From Methylobacterium sp. J-070 (GTDB taxonomy: Bacteria; Pseudomonadota; Alphaproteobacteria; Rhizobiales; Beijerinckiaceae): DNA of 49,415 bases. The notes under the pieces were generated by a model that had not been told where the DNA came from, did not search any database, and saw only the letters and a program-made list of their open reading frames with translations. Shown here piece by piece: positions 1-8,305 of this stretch. The translations under genes were made by a program, and so were the position numbers. Position 1 is the stretch's first letter; each line of letters begins with the position of its first letter. The DNA lies in assembly GCF_022829385.1 (NCBI RefSeq), contig NZ_JAKSXX010000250.1, positions 1-49,415 of the forward strand. Direction: 5' to 3'.

Positions 1-998
1 GCGATTCCGAGGTGGTCGTAGGCGTGCCGGGTGAGGACGCGGCCGCGGGGGGTGCGCTGCACGAAGCCGCGCTGGATCAGGTAGGGCTCGATGATGTCCT
101 CGATGGCGTCGCGCGGCTCCGACAGGGCCGCGCCGATCGTCTCGATCCCGACCGGGCCGCCCCCGAACGAGCGCGCGATCAGCCCGAGATACTTGCGGTC
201 CATGACGTCGAGCCCGGCCCCGTCCACGTCGAGCAGCTGCAGCGCCCGGTCGGCGATCGCCCGCGTCACGGTCTCGGCCTCGGCCACGATCGCGAAGTCC
301 CGCACCCGCCGCAGCAGGCGCCCGGCGATCCGCGGCGTGCCCCGCGCCCGCCGGGCGATCTCGTTGGCGCCCTCCGCCGACAGGCCCAGGCCCAGCACCC
401 GCGCCCCGCGCGCCACGATCTGCTCCAGCTCGTCGATCGCGTAGAACTCCAGCCGGATCGGGATCCCGAACCGGTCGCGCAGCGGCGTCGTCAGCAGCCC
501 CGCCCGGGTCGTGGCCCCCACCAGGGTGAACCGCGGCAGCTCGATCTTGACCGAGCGCGCCGCCGGGCCCTCCCCGATGATCAGGTCGAGCTGGTAGTCC
601 TCCATCGCCGGGTACAGGATCTCCTCCACCGCCGGGTTGAGCCGGTGGATCTCGTCGATGAACAGGACGTCGCGCTCCTCCAGGTTGGTCAGCTGCGCCG
701 CCAGGTCCCCCGCCTTGGCGATCACCGGACCCGAGGTCGAGCGGAAGTTCACCCCAAGCTCCCGCGCCACGATCTGCGCCAGCGTGGTCTTGCCCAGCCC
801 CGGCGGACCCACGAACAGGACGTGGTCCAGCGCCTGCTCGGTCTTGCGCGCCGCCTCGATGAACACCTGCATGTTCGACCGCGCCGCCCGCTGGCCGATG
901 AACTCCGACAGGCTCAACGGACGGATCGTCCGGTCCACATCCTCGGCGCGCTTCTCCGGCGTCAGGAGCACGTTGGTCGGAGGCTTCGGCTTGCTCAT
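1..998 (-). CDS. ruvB: Holliday junction branch-migration helicase RuvB (3' end cut by window edge)
   Basis: RuvB is the hexameric AAA+ motor that drives branch migration of Holliday junctions with RuvA and RuvC. The reverse-strand frame starts MSKPKPPTNVLL and stays open to base 1, about 332 residues, close to the full family length of 330-350. Visible motifs are Walker A GPPGLGKTT (residues 64-72), Walker B LFIDEIHRL, sensor 1 GATTRAGLL, the arginine finger in PLRDRFG, and a C-terminal winged helix with FGGGPVGIETIGAAL. The stop codon lies outside the window. ruvA is not directly upstream, where a small exported gene is found instead. Identification is secure. Confidence 0.97.
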   Translation of the reverse strand, partial: MSKPKPPTNVLLTPEKRAEDVDRTIRPLSLSEFIGQRAARSNMQVFIEAARKTEQALDHVLFVGPPGLGKTTLAQIVARELGVNFRSTSGPVIAKAGDLAAQLTNLEERDVLFIDEIHRLNPAVEEILYPAMEDYQLDLIIGEGPAARSVKIELPRFTLVGATTRAGLLTTPLRDRFGIPIRLEFYAIDELEQIVARGARVLGLGLSAEGANEIARRARGTPRIAGRLLRRVRDFAIVAEAETVTRAIADRALQLLDVDGAGLDVMDRKYLGLIARSFGGGPVGIETIGAALSEPRDAIEDIIEPYLIQRGFVQRTPRGRVLTRHAYDHLGI

Positions 999-1233
999 GA
1001 ACCCTTGCTTCGCGGTCCGGATCCCGCGATCCCCGACGAGGGCTGCGGCGACGGCTTTCGAAGGCCGCCCGGTCCGGCTCTGATCCTCCTTAACCCGGCG
1101 AAGCCGGGAAATCTAAGCGCGCGCGGCGGCCGAGCGGAAAGGCGGCCCGTCCACCGCGGCGGATGAAACCGAACCTGCGGTCCGCGCATTTCTGAAGCGA
1201 ACGCCAAGCACGGCCGCAGAGCACTTCCTCTTC

Positions 1234-1476
1234 ATGATGATCCGTCTGTCAGCGGCCTCCGCCGCTTTGTTCCTGTCCGCTCTCGCCGCCCAGGCCGCGC
1301 CCGGCCCGGCCGCCACCGCGGTCGCCGAGGCCGAGCCGCAGGCCCAGGCCGTGACGCAGGTCCACGCCCTGGCCGCGGAGCAGCGGGACGACGATGCGAG
1401 CTGCAGCCGCTCCCGCCGCCGTCTGTGGATCGCCGGCGAGGGCTGGGTTGTCCGGCAGATCACCACCTGCCGCTGA
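1234..1476 (+). CDS. Small exported protein of unknown function
   Basis: An 80-residue product with a clear signal peptide: a hydrophobic stretch LSAASAALFLSALAAQA ending in an Ala-X-Ala type cleavage site near residue 21. The mature part is Ala/Glu-rich, then ends in a basic, aromatic tail with two cysteines (CSRSRRRLWIAGEGW, then a C-terminal TTCR), which could form a disulfide in the periplasm. Two Met codons stand in tandem, so the start may be 1234 or 1237. Small exported proteins with this kind of tail are familiar from Methylobacterium genomes, but I know no function. The gene diverges from ruvB across about 235 bp, which includes a small GCCGGG-type hairpin at 1094-1108. Confidence 0.7.
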   Translation: MMIRLSAASAALFLSALAAQAAPGPAATAVAEAEPQAQAVTQVHALAAEQRDDDASCSRSRRRLWIAGEGWVVRQITTCR

Positions 1477-1609
1477 ACGCGGTACGGTTCAAGATAGGCC
1501 GGCGCTTACGCAATCTCCGCGGCTGGAGCGCCGGAACGGCCGGTGTTCCGGTCCGTTCTCCAGCATTCCGCGCGACTCGCTCGCGCCGACGCGCAACGGA
1601 GGCGTGACC

Positions 1610-2014
1610 ATGGCGACCCGGACGATCCTCACGCTCCTCGTTCTGGCCCTGGCCTCGCCGGTTTCCGCGCAAACCATCCATCGGCGGGTCTCCGCAGAGA
1701 CCCTCCATCGGCCGGTCGCCTACGGTCCGGACTATGCGGATGGGGACGGTTTCGCCGGCCCGTTCGTGCGCGGGGACTATATCGGCGAACCTCTGACCCG
1801 GGTGCCGCGGCCGAGCGAGATCGTGCCGGCGCCCTGGAGCTACGGCACCTACGGGATCCCCACCGTTTCCGGTATCGCGCCGCCGCCAGCCGCGGAGCCG
1901 ACCCTCACGGTCATCAATGCCGGCACTTCGCGCGGGCGCCTGCGAGAGAGCGCCGTGGAGGCGGGCCGGACCGCCGGGGCGCGGATCATCGCGGTGCAGA
2001 TTCCCCGGCGCTGA
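1610..2014 (+). CDS. Exported hypothetical protein
   Basis: A 134-residue product. The frame is open further upstream, but the start at 1610 is preferred because a GGAGG box lies about 8 bases before it and the protein then begins with a signal peptide (MATRTILTLLVLALASPVSA, cleavage after AQ/A region). The mature part has repeated HRR/HRPV and YGPDY motifs, a proline-rich middle and a C-terminal section TLTVINAGTSRGRLRES. No catalytic motif is visible, and a periplasmic or surface location is inferred. The 3' end overlaps the convergent gene at 1986 by 29 bases. Confidence 0.65.
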   Translation: MATRTILTLLVLALASPVSAQTIHRRVSAETLHRPVAYGPDYADGDGFAGPFVRGDYIGEPLTRVPRPSEIVPAPWSYGTYGIPTVSGIAPPPAAEPTLTVINAGTSRGRLRESAVEAGRTAGARIIAVQIPRR

Positions 2015-2342
2015 GGCCGGCAAACCATGTCGCGTAGGGCGTATTGCGGGCCAACTTCCGGTTAAGATCGGGCGCGCCGTCACTCCACCAGACCGGGCCG
2101 CGCTCGCCGAGGGCGGTCTTGGCCGCGTCCACCTCGGCCCTGGCTGCGGCCAGCCGGGCGGCCGCATCCACGCGGCCCTCGCGCTCGGCCGCCTTGGCAT
2201 CACGCACGGCGCGGCGCGCCGCCATCAGGCGGGCGACCAAATCGTCCCGGCGCTCCGGCGGCAACGCCGGGTTCGCGCTCCGCCACAGTCGGCCGCGGAC
2301 GACGATGTAGCGCCGATCTGGCGTTGTAATGGCTGCGCTCAT
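1986..2342 (-). CDS. Conserved hypothetical protein, often labelled biopolymer transporter Tol
   Basis: A soluble 118-residue protein. It has an N-terminal YIVVRGRLWRSANP block, then a charged Ala/Arg/Glu-rich helix (about residues 30-80) that probably forms a coiled coil, and a C-terminal block GPVWWSDGAPDLNRK followed by NTPYATWF. Proteins with the same two end blocks are widespread in Rhizobiales. They often carry the label biopolymer transporter Tol, but nothing in the sequence supports a transport role because there is no membrane segment. Function unknown. It is convergent with the exported protein at 1610. Confidence 0.75.
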   Translation of the reverse strand: MSAAITTPDRRYIVVRGRLWRSANPALPPERRDDLVARLMAARRAVRDAKAAEREGRVDAAARLAAARAEVDAAKTALGERGPVWWSDGAPDLNRKLARNTPYATWFAGLSAGESAPR

Positions 2343-2415
2343 ACTGGCATCCGTCCTGTTTGGACTGGGTTAATTCTTCTGGCTTAAAGCCGGGATATCG
2401 ATTCCGGACCGCGCC

Positions 2416-3312
2416 ATGCAGATCGTCATCGTCGATTCGAGCCGCGTCGTGCTCCAGATCATCGCCTCGCTGATCGAGCCGCGGGGTCACGCCGTGCATC
2501 CGTTCACCGATTCCGAGCGGGCGCTGGAGTTCCTGGCCGCGACCCCCGCGGTCCGGGTCCTGATCACCAGCCTCGAGGTGCGGCCGCTCTGCGGCCTGGA
2601 ACTGTGCTGGGCCGCGCGCCTGCTCGCCGAGGAGCGCGGGCCGCTCCACGTCATCATGATGTCATCGGCCCGCAACGTCCGCAGCCTGGCCGAAGCGCTC
2701 GACAGCGGCGCGGACGACTTCATCGAGAAGCCGCCGAGCGCCGAGGAGCTGAACGCCCGGCTGCGCGCGGCCGAGCGCCTGACCACGATGCAGGCGGAAC
2801 TGATCCGTCTCGCCGAGACGGATCCGCTGACCGGTGCCTACAACCGGCGGGCGTTCTTCAACCGGGCGCGCAGTGCCGCGGAGCAGAACTGTCTCCCGGG
2901 CGGGACTTCGGCGATCCTCCTCGACATCGATCATTTCAAGCGCATCAACGACGCGTACGGGCACGATGTCGGCGACGTGGCGATCAAAGCCGTGTGCGGG
3001 CTGATCGCCGGGGTCGGCATCGCCGGGCGCCTGGGCGGCGAGGAATTCGCCGTCGTGCTGCCGGCCTGCGGCCTTATGGAGGCGGCCGTTCGGGCCGAGC
3101 GCCTGCGCGCGGCGAGCCAGGCCCTGCGCATCCGCGGCGACCACGGTGTGATCAGCCTCACCTGCAGCTTCGGCGTCAGCACCTGGATCGATGGAGACAG
3201 TATCGAGGCGCTGATCAAGCGGGCGGACATTGCCCTGTATGCGGCGAAGACTGCCGGCCGCAACCGCGTCGTGTCCTACCAGGGCGATGCGACCCTGGCT
3301 GTCGCAAGCTGA
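2416..3312 (+). CDS. GGDEF diguanylate cyclase with degenerate receiver domain
   Basis: A 298-residue PleD-like response regulator. The receiver domain covers about residues 1-120 and the GGDEF domain about 130-295. The cyclase active-site loop GGEEF is intact (207-211) and the substrate region DPLTGAYNRR and LLDIDHFKRIND is well kept, so synthesis of c-di-GMP from GTP is likely. In the receiver the expected phospho-acceptor Asp is replaced by Ser52 (ITSLEV), while the conserved Lys105 (FIEKPPS) remains. No RxxD inhibitory site is present just before GGEEF. Control by ordinary phosphorylation and product inhibition therefore both look lost. No partner kinase is adjacent. Confidence 0.9.
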   Translation: MQIVIVDSSRVVLQIIASLIEPRGHAVHPFTDSERALEFLAATPAVRVLITSLEVRPLCGLELCWAARLLAEERGPLHVIMMSSARNVRSLAEALDSGADDFIEKPPSAEELNARLRAAERLTTMQAELIRLAETDPLTGAYNRRAFFNRARSAAEQNCLPGGTSAILLDIDHFKRINDAYGHDVGDVAIKAVCGLIAGVGIAGRLGGEEFAVVLPACGLMEAAVRAERLRAASQALRIRGDHGVISLTCSFGVSTWIDGDSIEALIKRADIALYAAKTAGRNRVVSYQGDATLAVAS

Positions 3313-3525
3313 CACGGCGGCGCTGTCCCGAATCGGCACGGTCGTGATAGGCGGCCGTTCGCAGCAGTCCCGGATCGACGCACCGGTTCGCGCAGTATCC
3401 GGAAAGCAGGCGCGAAATGGCTGATCGGATGCTTAATATTCGCCAACCTTCGCTGGAATGAATCTTGGAACTTAGCCTTCGAGCCCGGTCAGCTGTATCA
3501 AGCCGGGAGAGCGAGGTGCGAGGTC

Positions 3526-4218
3526 ATGAGTACGGCCGTTGGCGTCCTGATCCTGGATGAACCGCAGGACCTGAGCGCGACTGTTCGCGCAACTCTGGAG
3601 CATATGCCGGAGCTTCACACGATCGGCGAGGCGGATCTCGACCGGGCCGACACCGACAACACGGTGGCGCTGATCTTCCTCGACGAGATCAGGCTGGCCG
3701 ACGGGATCGCCCGCATCGTCGGCCTGAAGGAGCGCCAGCCGACGATCCGCACGCTGGTGGTCTTCGGAGCGCTGACGGCGGATGACCTTCGCGCCCTCCT
3801 GGCCGCGGGCGCCGACGCCTTCGTGGCGCGCTCGCGGTCGTCCCGGGAGCTCGGGGCGGCACTCCTCGCCCTCGCGGAGGGTTCGGACTGCCTGGCCCCC
3901 TCGACGCAGCCCGCGCCCCTGCCGGCCGAAGCGGCCGACGGTCTCGGACTGACGCCGCGCGAGGCCGAGGTTCTGCGCTTCCTCAGCTCCGGCTTCAGCA
4001 ACAAGGAGGTCGCCCGGCGTCTCGCGCTGAGCGTCCGGACCGTCGAGACGCACCGGCTCAACCTGCGCCGCAAGACGCAGACCGGCCGGCTGAAGGATCT
4101 GGTCTCCCTGGCCCGTCAGCTCGGGCTGGCGCCGGTGGTCGACAACGGCGACCAGATCCGGCGTGGGACCGACAGCCGCACGTCGACATCGGGCCGTGAC
4201 AACCAGTCCCGCCATTGA
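3526..4218 (+). CDS. LuxR/NarL-family response regulator
   Basis: A 230-residue protein with an N-terminal receiver-like domain (about 1-115) and a C-terminal LuxR helix-turn-helix (about 142-185) containing LTPREAEVLRFLSSG, NKEVARRLALSVRTVETH. Asp53 (LIFLDEI) sits at the phospho-acceptor position and an acidic DE pair is present near residue 11. The conserved receiver Lys appears to be Arg102 (FVARSR), so signalling may be atypical. The C-terminal 45 residues are polar and probably disordered. There is no adjacent histidine kinase. It is a DNA-binding regulator with unknown targets and is followed by a strong bidirectional hairpin. Confidence 0.87.
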   Translation: MSTAVGVLILDEPQDLSATVRATLEHMPELHTIGEADLDRADTDNTVALIFLDEIRLADGIARIVGLKERQPTIRTLVVFGALTADDLRALLAAGADAFVARSRSSRELGAALLALAEGSDCLAPSTQPAPLPAEAADGLGLTPREAEVLRFLSSGFSNKEVARRLALSVRTVETHRLNLRRKTQTGRLKDLVSLARQLGLAPVVDNGDQIRRGTDSRTSTSGRDNQSRH

Positions 4219-4230
4219 GCGAGATCCCGG

Positions 4231-4249
4231 GCAGCCCGATCCGGGCTGC
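4231..4249. terminator. Bidirectional terminator hairpin
   Basis: Perfect 8-bp stem GCAGCCCG / CGGGCTGC with a 3-base loop, placed exactly in the 38-bp gap between the convergent LuxR regulator and topoisomerase genes. No long T tract follows, as is common in high-GC genomes. Confidence 0.7.
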
Positions 4250-4256
4250 TCCGTCC

Positions 4257-5528
4257 TCAGACCGCGCCGACCCCGCTGTCGGTGCGGGCGGCCCGCTGAC
4301 GCTTTCCCTTGGCGGCGGATGGCGACGCGGATCGGGATGACGCTTTCGACGACCGGGCCGCAGCCTTGTCCGAGGCCTGTCTCCGCGGCGCCTCGGGACC
4401 GCGTCCCCGCGTCCCGGCGGCCTTGATGGGCTTCCCGACTCGGACCCCGTCCTCGGCGGCCGCGAGCCGCGCCTGGAGCAGCCCGAGAACCGCCGCCTCC
4501 TCGGGTCGGAGGCGGGAGAGGTCTGCGCTCAGCTCGGTCTCGACCGCATCCTTCACCTGAAGAAGCAGGCCGCCTTCCAGATAGCAGTCGAGGACCTGCG
4601 GATGGATGTAGCATTTGCGGCAGATCGTCGGCGTGTTGCCGAGGCGTCCCGCGACGCTCTCGATCGCCGCGCGGATGTTGCGCTTGGCGCCGGCTTCGCT
4701 GTCGAAGCTCTCGAATTCCTGCAGCGCCAGGGCCGCCAGCACCGTCCCGGCCCAGGTCCTGAAGTCCTTGGCGGTGAAATCCTCGCCGGTGATCTCGCGC
4801 AGATAGGCGTTGACATCCGACGAGGTGACGTCGCGTTGCGACCCGTCCGCGTCCAGATACTGGAAGAGTTCCTGCCCCGGCAGGTCCTGGCAGGCCTTTA
4901 CGATCCTGGCGACGCGCCGGTCCTTGAGCGACACGTCCCAGGTCTTCCCGCTCTTGCCTTTGAACCGGAAGGTCAGCGCCGCGCCCTCGACCCGGACATG
5001 CGGGTCGCGCAGGGTGGTGAGCCCGTAGCTCTTGTTGGTGCGGGCGTAATCGTCGTTGCCCACGCGGATCAGCGTCGTCTCGAGCAGGTGGACCACGGTG
5101 GCCAGCACCTTCTCGCGGGCGAGCCCCGGGCGTTTCATGTCGGCATCGACGCGTCGGCGGATGGCCGGCAACGCGTCCGCGAAGGCCATGATCCGGGTGA
5201 ACTTGTTCGCCTCCCGCGCCTGCCGGAAATCCGGATGGTAGCGGTACTGCTTGCGGCCCTTGGCATCCCGGCCGGTCGCCTGGATGTGGCCGTTGCGGCG
5301 GGGACAGATCCAGACGTCCGTGTAGGCCGGCGGCACGGCCAGCGACCGGATCCGGGCCAGCACGGCCTTGTCCCGCACCGGGGCGCCCTTCGGGTCGAGG
5401 TAGCGGAAGCCGGTCCCGCTGGGTTTGCGCGTCAGGCCGGGGCGTCCGTCATCGACGTAGACGAGGCCCGCTTCCTCCGCGGCGGCGCGGAGATCCCCGC
5501 CGCCTTCGACCGTCTCGACTCCCGCCAT
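4257..5528 (-). CDS. Eukaryotic-type DNA topoisomerase IB
   Basis: A 423-residue protein that relaxes supercoils through a 3'-phosphotyrosyl intermediate. The bacterial/poxvirus TopIB fold is clear: an N-terminal clamp (GFRYLDPKGAPV, ARIRSLAVPPAYTDVWICP) and a catalytic domain with LIRVGNDDYARTNKSYGLTTL, the Lys loop FRFKGKSGKTW, DFRTWAGT and the nucleophile in CRKCYIHP (Tyr about residue 307). The last 65 residues are Lys/Arg/Ser-rich and probably a DNA-binding tail. The frame extends 38 codons further upstream, but the start at 5528 is chosen for its GGGAGGGG ribosome binding site. It diverges from the glycosyltransferase. Confidence 0.95.
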   Translation of the reverse strand: MAGVETVEGGGDLRAAAEEAGLVYVDDGRPGLTRKPSGTGFRYLDPKGAPVRDKAVLARIRSLAVPPAYTDVWICPRRNGHIQATGRDAKGRKQYRYHPDFRQAREANKFTRIMAFADALPAIRRRVDADMKRPGLAREKVLATVVHLLETTLIRVGNDDYARTNKSYGLTTLRDPHVRVEGAALTFRFKGKSGKTWDVSLKDRRVARIVKACQDLPGQELFQYLDADGSQRDVTSSDVNAYLREITGEDFTAKDFRTWAGTVLAALALQEFESFDSEAGAKRNIRAAIESVAGRLGNTPTICRKCYIHPQVLDCYLEGGLLLQVKDAVETELSADLSRLRPEEAAVLGLLQARLAAAEDGVRVGKPIKAAGTRGRGPEAPRRQASDKAAARSSKASSRSASPSAAKGKRQRAARTDSGVGAV

Positions 5529-5664
5529 GGACCGCCCCTCCCGTGTACGCCGCCGGGCATCCGGTCCCGGCAAGAAGGCCTTGGTCAACCGGCCGCCCGC
5601 GGCCCCGTTCCGGCCCTGCGCATCCGCCGCAGGACGATCCACGCCGGCATGCTAGAGGGATCCG

Positions 5665-6828
5665 ATGGATTCCGAAGCCGCACCTGACAGCCTGCCCGTG
5701 CCGATGCGCCGGCTGGTCTTCGTCGTCACCGAAGACTGGTTCTTCGCCTCCCACTTCCTGCCGATGGCGCGGGCGGCGATCGGCATGGGCCTCTCCGTGG
5801 CGGTCGTCACCCGGGTTCGGGCGCACCGCGCCGCCATCGAGGCGACGGGTGCCCAGGTCGTGCCCCTGGAGGCCGATCGGGCGAGCCTCAACCCGATGGC
5901 CGCCGGCTATGCGGCCGGACAGCTCGCCGCGGTCCTGAAGGCGCTCCGGGCCGACATCGTCCACTGCATCGCCCTGCGCGGCATCCTGGTCGGCGGGACG
6001 GCCGCCGCCATGGCGGGCATCCCGGCCCGGGTCTACGCGCTGACCGGGCTCGGTCTCGTCGGCGCCCGCAGCGACCGGGTCGGGCGCGCCGCCCGCTTCG
6101 CCCTGGGGGCGCTGGTCCGCGGCCCGCTGGCGTCGAGCCGCACGCGCTTCCTGTTCGAGAATCCTGACGACGCCCGCGCGCTCGGCCTCGATCCGCTGGA
6201 CCGGTCGGTCACCGTGGTGGGGGGCGCCGGGGTCGATCCCGCTGCCTTCGTCCCGGCGCCCCTGCCGGCGATGCCGCCGCTGCGCGTGGCCGTGGTCGCG
6301 CGCATGCTCTGGTCCAAGGGGATCGACGTCGCCGTGGAGGCCGTGCGCCTCGCCCGTTCGCAGGGTGCGCCGGTGGAACTCGCCCTGTACGGCGCGCCCG
6401 ACCCGTCGAACCGCCGCGCGATCGCCGAAGCCACCCTGCGGAGCTGGAGCCGCGACGGCGTCGCGTGGCACGGATCGACCTCCGACGTGTCCGCGGTCTG
6501 GGCCGCACATCACGTGGCCTGCCTCCCGTCCCGGGGCGGGGAGGGCCTTCCGCGCACGCTGCTGGAGGCGGCGTCGTGCGGCCGGGCCCTGGTCGCATCC
6601 GACGTCCCGGGCTGCCGCAGCCTCGTGCGCGACGGCGTCGAGGGTCTGCTGGTCCCGCCCGACGACGCCCCGGCCCTGGCGCATGCCCTGGTCCGCCTCA
6701 GCGGCGATCCCGCGCTGCTGGCCTCCCTCGGCGCTGCGGCGCGGGCGCGGATCGAGGCCGGGGGCTTCACCGAGACCGCCGTCACCGACGGCGTTCGCGC
6801 CGTGTGGCGCGAGCTCCTGGGGGCCTGA
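5665..6828 (+). CDS. Glycosyltransferase family 4 (GT-B fold)
   Basis: A 387-residue GT-B glycosyltransferase. The N-terminal half starts RRLVFVVTEDWFFASHFLPMA, the acceptor-binding Rossmann domain. The C-terminal half holds VAVVARMLWSKGIDVAVEA, the donor-binding signature PSRGGEGLPRTLLEAASCG with the two catalytic-site acidic residues of the EX7E type, and LVPPDDAPALAHAL. It is probably involved in lipopolysaccharide or capsule sugar transfer, but donor and acceptor cannot be told from sequence. The start is supported by GAGGGATCC just before ATG. The methyltransferase gene begins 2 bases after its stop, so the two form an operon. Confidence 0.9.
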   Translation: MDSEAAPDSLPVPMRRLVFVVTEDWFFASHFLPMARAAIGMGLSVAVVTRVRAHRAAIEATGAQVVPLEADRASLNPMAAGYAAGQLAAVLKALRADIVHCIALRGILVGGTAAAMAGIPARVYALTGLGLVGARSDRVGRAARFALGALVRGPLASSRTRFLFENPDDARALGLDPLDRSVTVVGGAGVDPAAFVPAPLPAMPPLRVAVVARMLWSKGIDVAVEAVRLARSQGAPVELALYGAPDPSNRRAIAEATLRSWSRDGVAWHGSTSDVSAVWAAHHVACLPSRGGEGLPRTLLEAASCGRALVASDVPGCRSLVRDGVEGLLVPPDDAPALAHALVRLSGDPALLASLGAAARARIEAGGFTETAVTDGVRAVWRELLGA

Positions 6829-6830
6829 TC

Positions 6831-7490
6831 ATGCGGGCGCCCGACGATCCCGCCGCCTTCATCCGCGCCCATACGCGCCTGCTGCCGGTCCCGCACGCCC
6901 CCGAGATCCGCCTCCACGTCGCCGACGAGGCGACCGCCCTGTGGCAGAAGACCGAGGAGGAGCTCGAGGAGGTCGGGCTGCCGCCGCCGTTCTGGGCCTT
7001 CGCCTGGGCGGGCGGCCAGGCGCTGGCCCGGTACATCCTCGACCATCCGGAAGTCGTGGACGGCCGGTCCGTGGTGGATTTCGCGTCCGGTTCCGGCCTG
7101 GTGGCGATCGCGGCCGCGCGCGCCGGCGCGCTGCAGGTGACCGCGAGCGACCTCGACCCGTTCGCCGTGGCGGCGATCCGCCTGAACGCCGACGCCAACG
7201 GCGTCGCCGGGCGAATCGAGCCGGTGTCCGACGACCTTCTGGCCGGGGAGCCCGCCGCCGATCTCGTCCTGGCCGCCGACGTCTTCTACGAGTGCGACCT
7301 CGCCCGGGCCGTCACCGACTGGCTGACGCGCCTGCAGGCCCGGGGCGCCACGATCCTGATCGGCGACCCGGGCCGCACCTACCTGCCGCGCGATCGGCTC
7401 GAATGCCTGGAGACCTATGCGGTCCCGGTCTCCCGGTCGCTCGAGGATACCGAGATCAAGCGCAGCCACGTCTGGAGGCTGCGCCCGTGA
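6831..7490 (+). CDS. Class I SAM-dependent methyltransferase (METTL20/ETF-beta lysine methyltransferase-like)
   Basis: A 219-residue methyltransferase. Motif I is VVDFASGSGLVAIAAARAG, followed by ASDLDPFAVAAIRLNA and the motif LVLAADVFYE. The N-terminal segment PPPFWAFAWAGGQALARYI and the late GDPGRTYLPR block resemble the METTL20/Methyltransf_16 group, whose bacterial member methylates lysines of the electron-transfer flavoprotein beta subunit and ribosomal L7/L12. This substrate is an inference by family. The ATG is 2 bases after the glycosyltransferase stop and its binding site GGGGG lies within that gene. The product is cytosolic. Confidence 0.85.
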   Translation: MRAPDDPAAFIRAHTRLLPVPHAPEIRLHVADEATALWQKTEEELEEVGLPPPFWAFAWAGGQALARYILDHPEVVDGRSVVDFASGSGLVAIAAARAGALQVTASDLDPFAVAAIRLNADANGVAGRIEPVSDDLLAGEPAADLVLAADVFYECDLARAVTDWLTRLQARGATILIGDPGRTYLPRDRLECLETYAVPVSRSLEDTEIKRSHVWRLRP

Positions 7491-7653
7491 GGATCCGCCC
7501 TCATCGATCGAAGCGGCTGCGGCGCGCGGATGCGCCGAGTGTTCATCCGGAGGGGGAATGCGCTACCGTCCCGTGGCCCGAGCCGCGTCTGAACCACGCG
7601 CGGGATTTATGCGCGGTCCCGTGTCGGGGCGTCCTGCGGCGGAAAGGTTTTCG

Positions 7654-8238
7654 GTGAGTATCGAGTCGAACAGCAAGCCGCGGCTCGCCCGCGTGGTCGC
7701 CTTCTCGGGGAGTGCCAAGAGGCCCTCGCGCACCCGCATCCTGGTCGAGGCGGTCGGCGCCGAACTCGGCCGCCTGCGCCGAATCGATCTCACCGTCTGC
7801 GACCTGATCGATTTCGGGCCGGGCCTCGGTGCGACGCGGCGCGATGACCTGTCGCCTCCGGCCGCGCAACTGATCGAGATGATCGAGGGCGCGGATGCCC
7901 TAATCGTCGGGACGCCGGTCTACCAGGGCGGCTATGCCGGGCTGTTCAAGCACGTCTTCGATTTCGTCGACCCGGCCCGGATGGCCGGCAAGCCGGTGGC
8001 GCTGACGGCCACCGGCGGCGGGCTGCGCCACGCCCTGGTGGTCGAGCACGGCCTGCGGCCGCTCTTCGGCTTCTTCGCCGCCCATGTGGCACCGACCTCG
8101 GTCTACGCAGGGTCCGACGATCTGGTGGATGGCCGCGTGGTCGACGCGACGGTGGCGGCACGGATCGGCGCGGCGGCGGCCGAACTCGCAGCCCTGATCG
8201 ACGTGACGCGGACCAGCGAGGCCCGCGCAAGCGCCTGA
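7654..8238 (+). CDS. NADPH-dependent FMN reductase (SsuE/MsuE-like flavodoxin fold)
   Basis: About 194 residues. The flavodoxin-like fold is shown by VVAFSGSAKRPSRTRILVE (phosphate-binding loop), ADALIVGTPVYQGGYAGLFKH (isoalloxazine loop) and GKPVALTATGGGLRHALV. Such enzymes reduce FMN with NAD(P)H, commonly to feed two-component monooxygenases of sulfonate metabolism. No ssu or msu genes are adjacent, so the partner is unknown. The GTG at 7654 is chosen because GGAAAGG lies 6 bases upstream. In-frame ATGs at 7558 and 7609 would lengthen the N-terminus with Arg-rich sequence that does not look like protein of this family. Confidence 0.87.
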   Translation: MSIESNSKPRLARVVAFSGSAKRPSRTRILVEAVGAELGRLRRIDLTVCDLIDFGPGLGATRRDDLSPPAAQLIEMIEGADALIVGTPVYQGGYAGLFKHVFDFVDPARMAGKPVALTATGGGLRHALVVEHGLRPLFGFFAAHVAPTSVYAGSDDLVDGRVVDATVAARIGAAAAELAALIDVTRTSEARASA

Positions 8239-8305
8239 CGGGATACTCCCCCGAACCGCCGCGGGCCCTAGATCCCGAACGGACGACGCTCACCCGCGAG
8301 GGACC

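Noticed and set aside
4602..5687. Long open frame antisense to topoisomerase IB
   Set aside because: Composition shadow of the real gene. No domain and no ribosome binding site.
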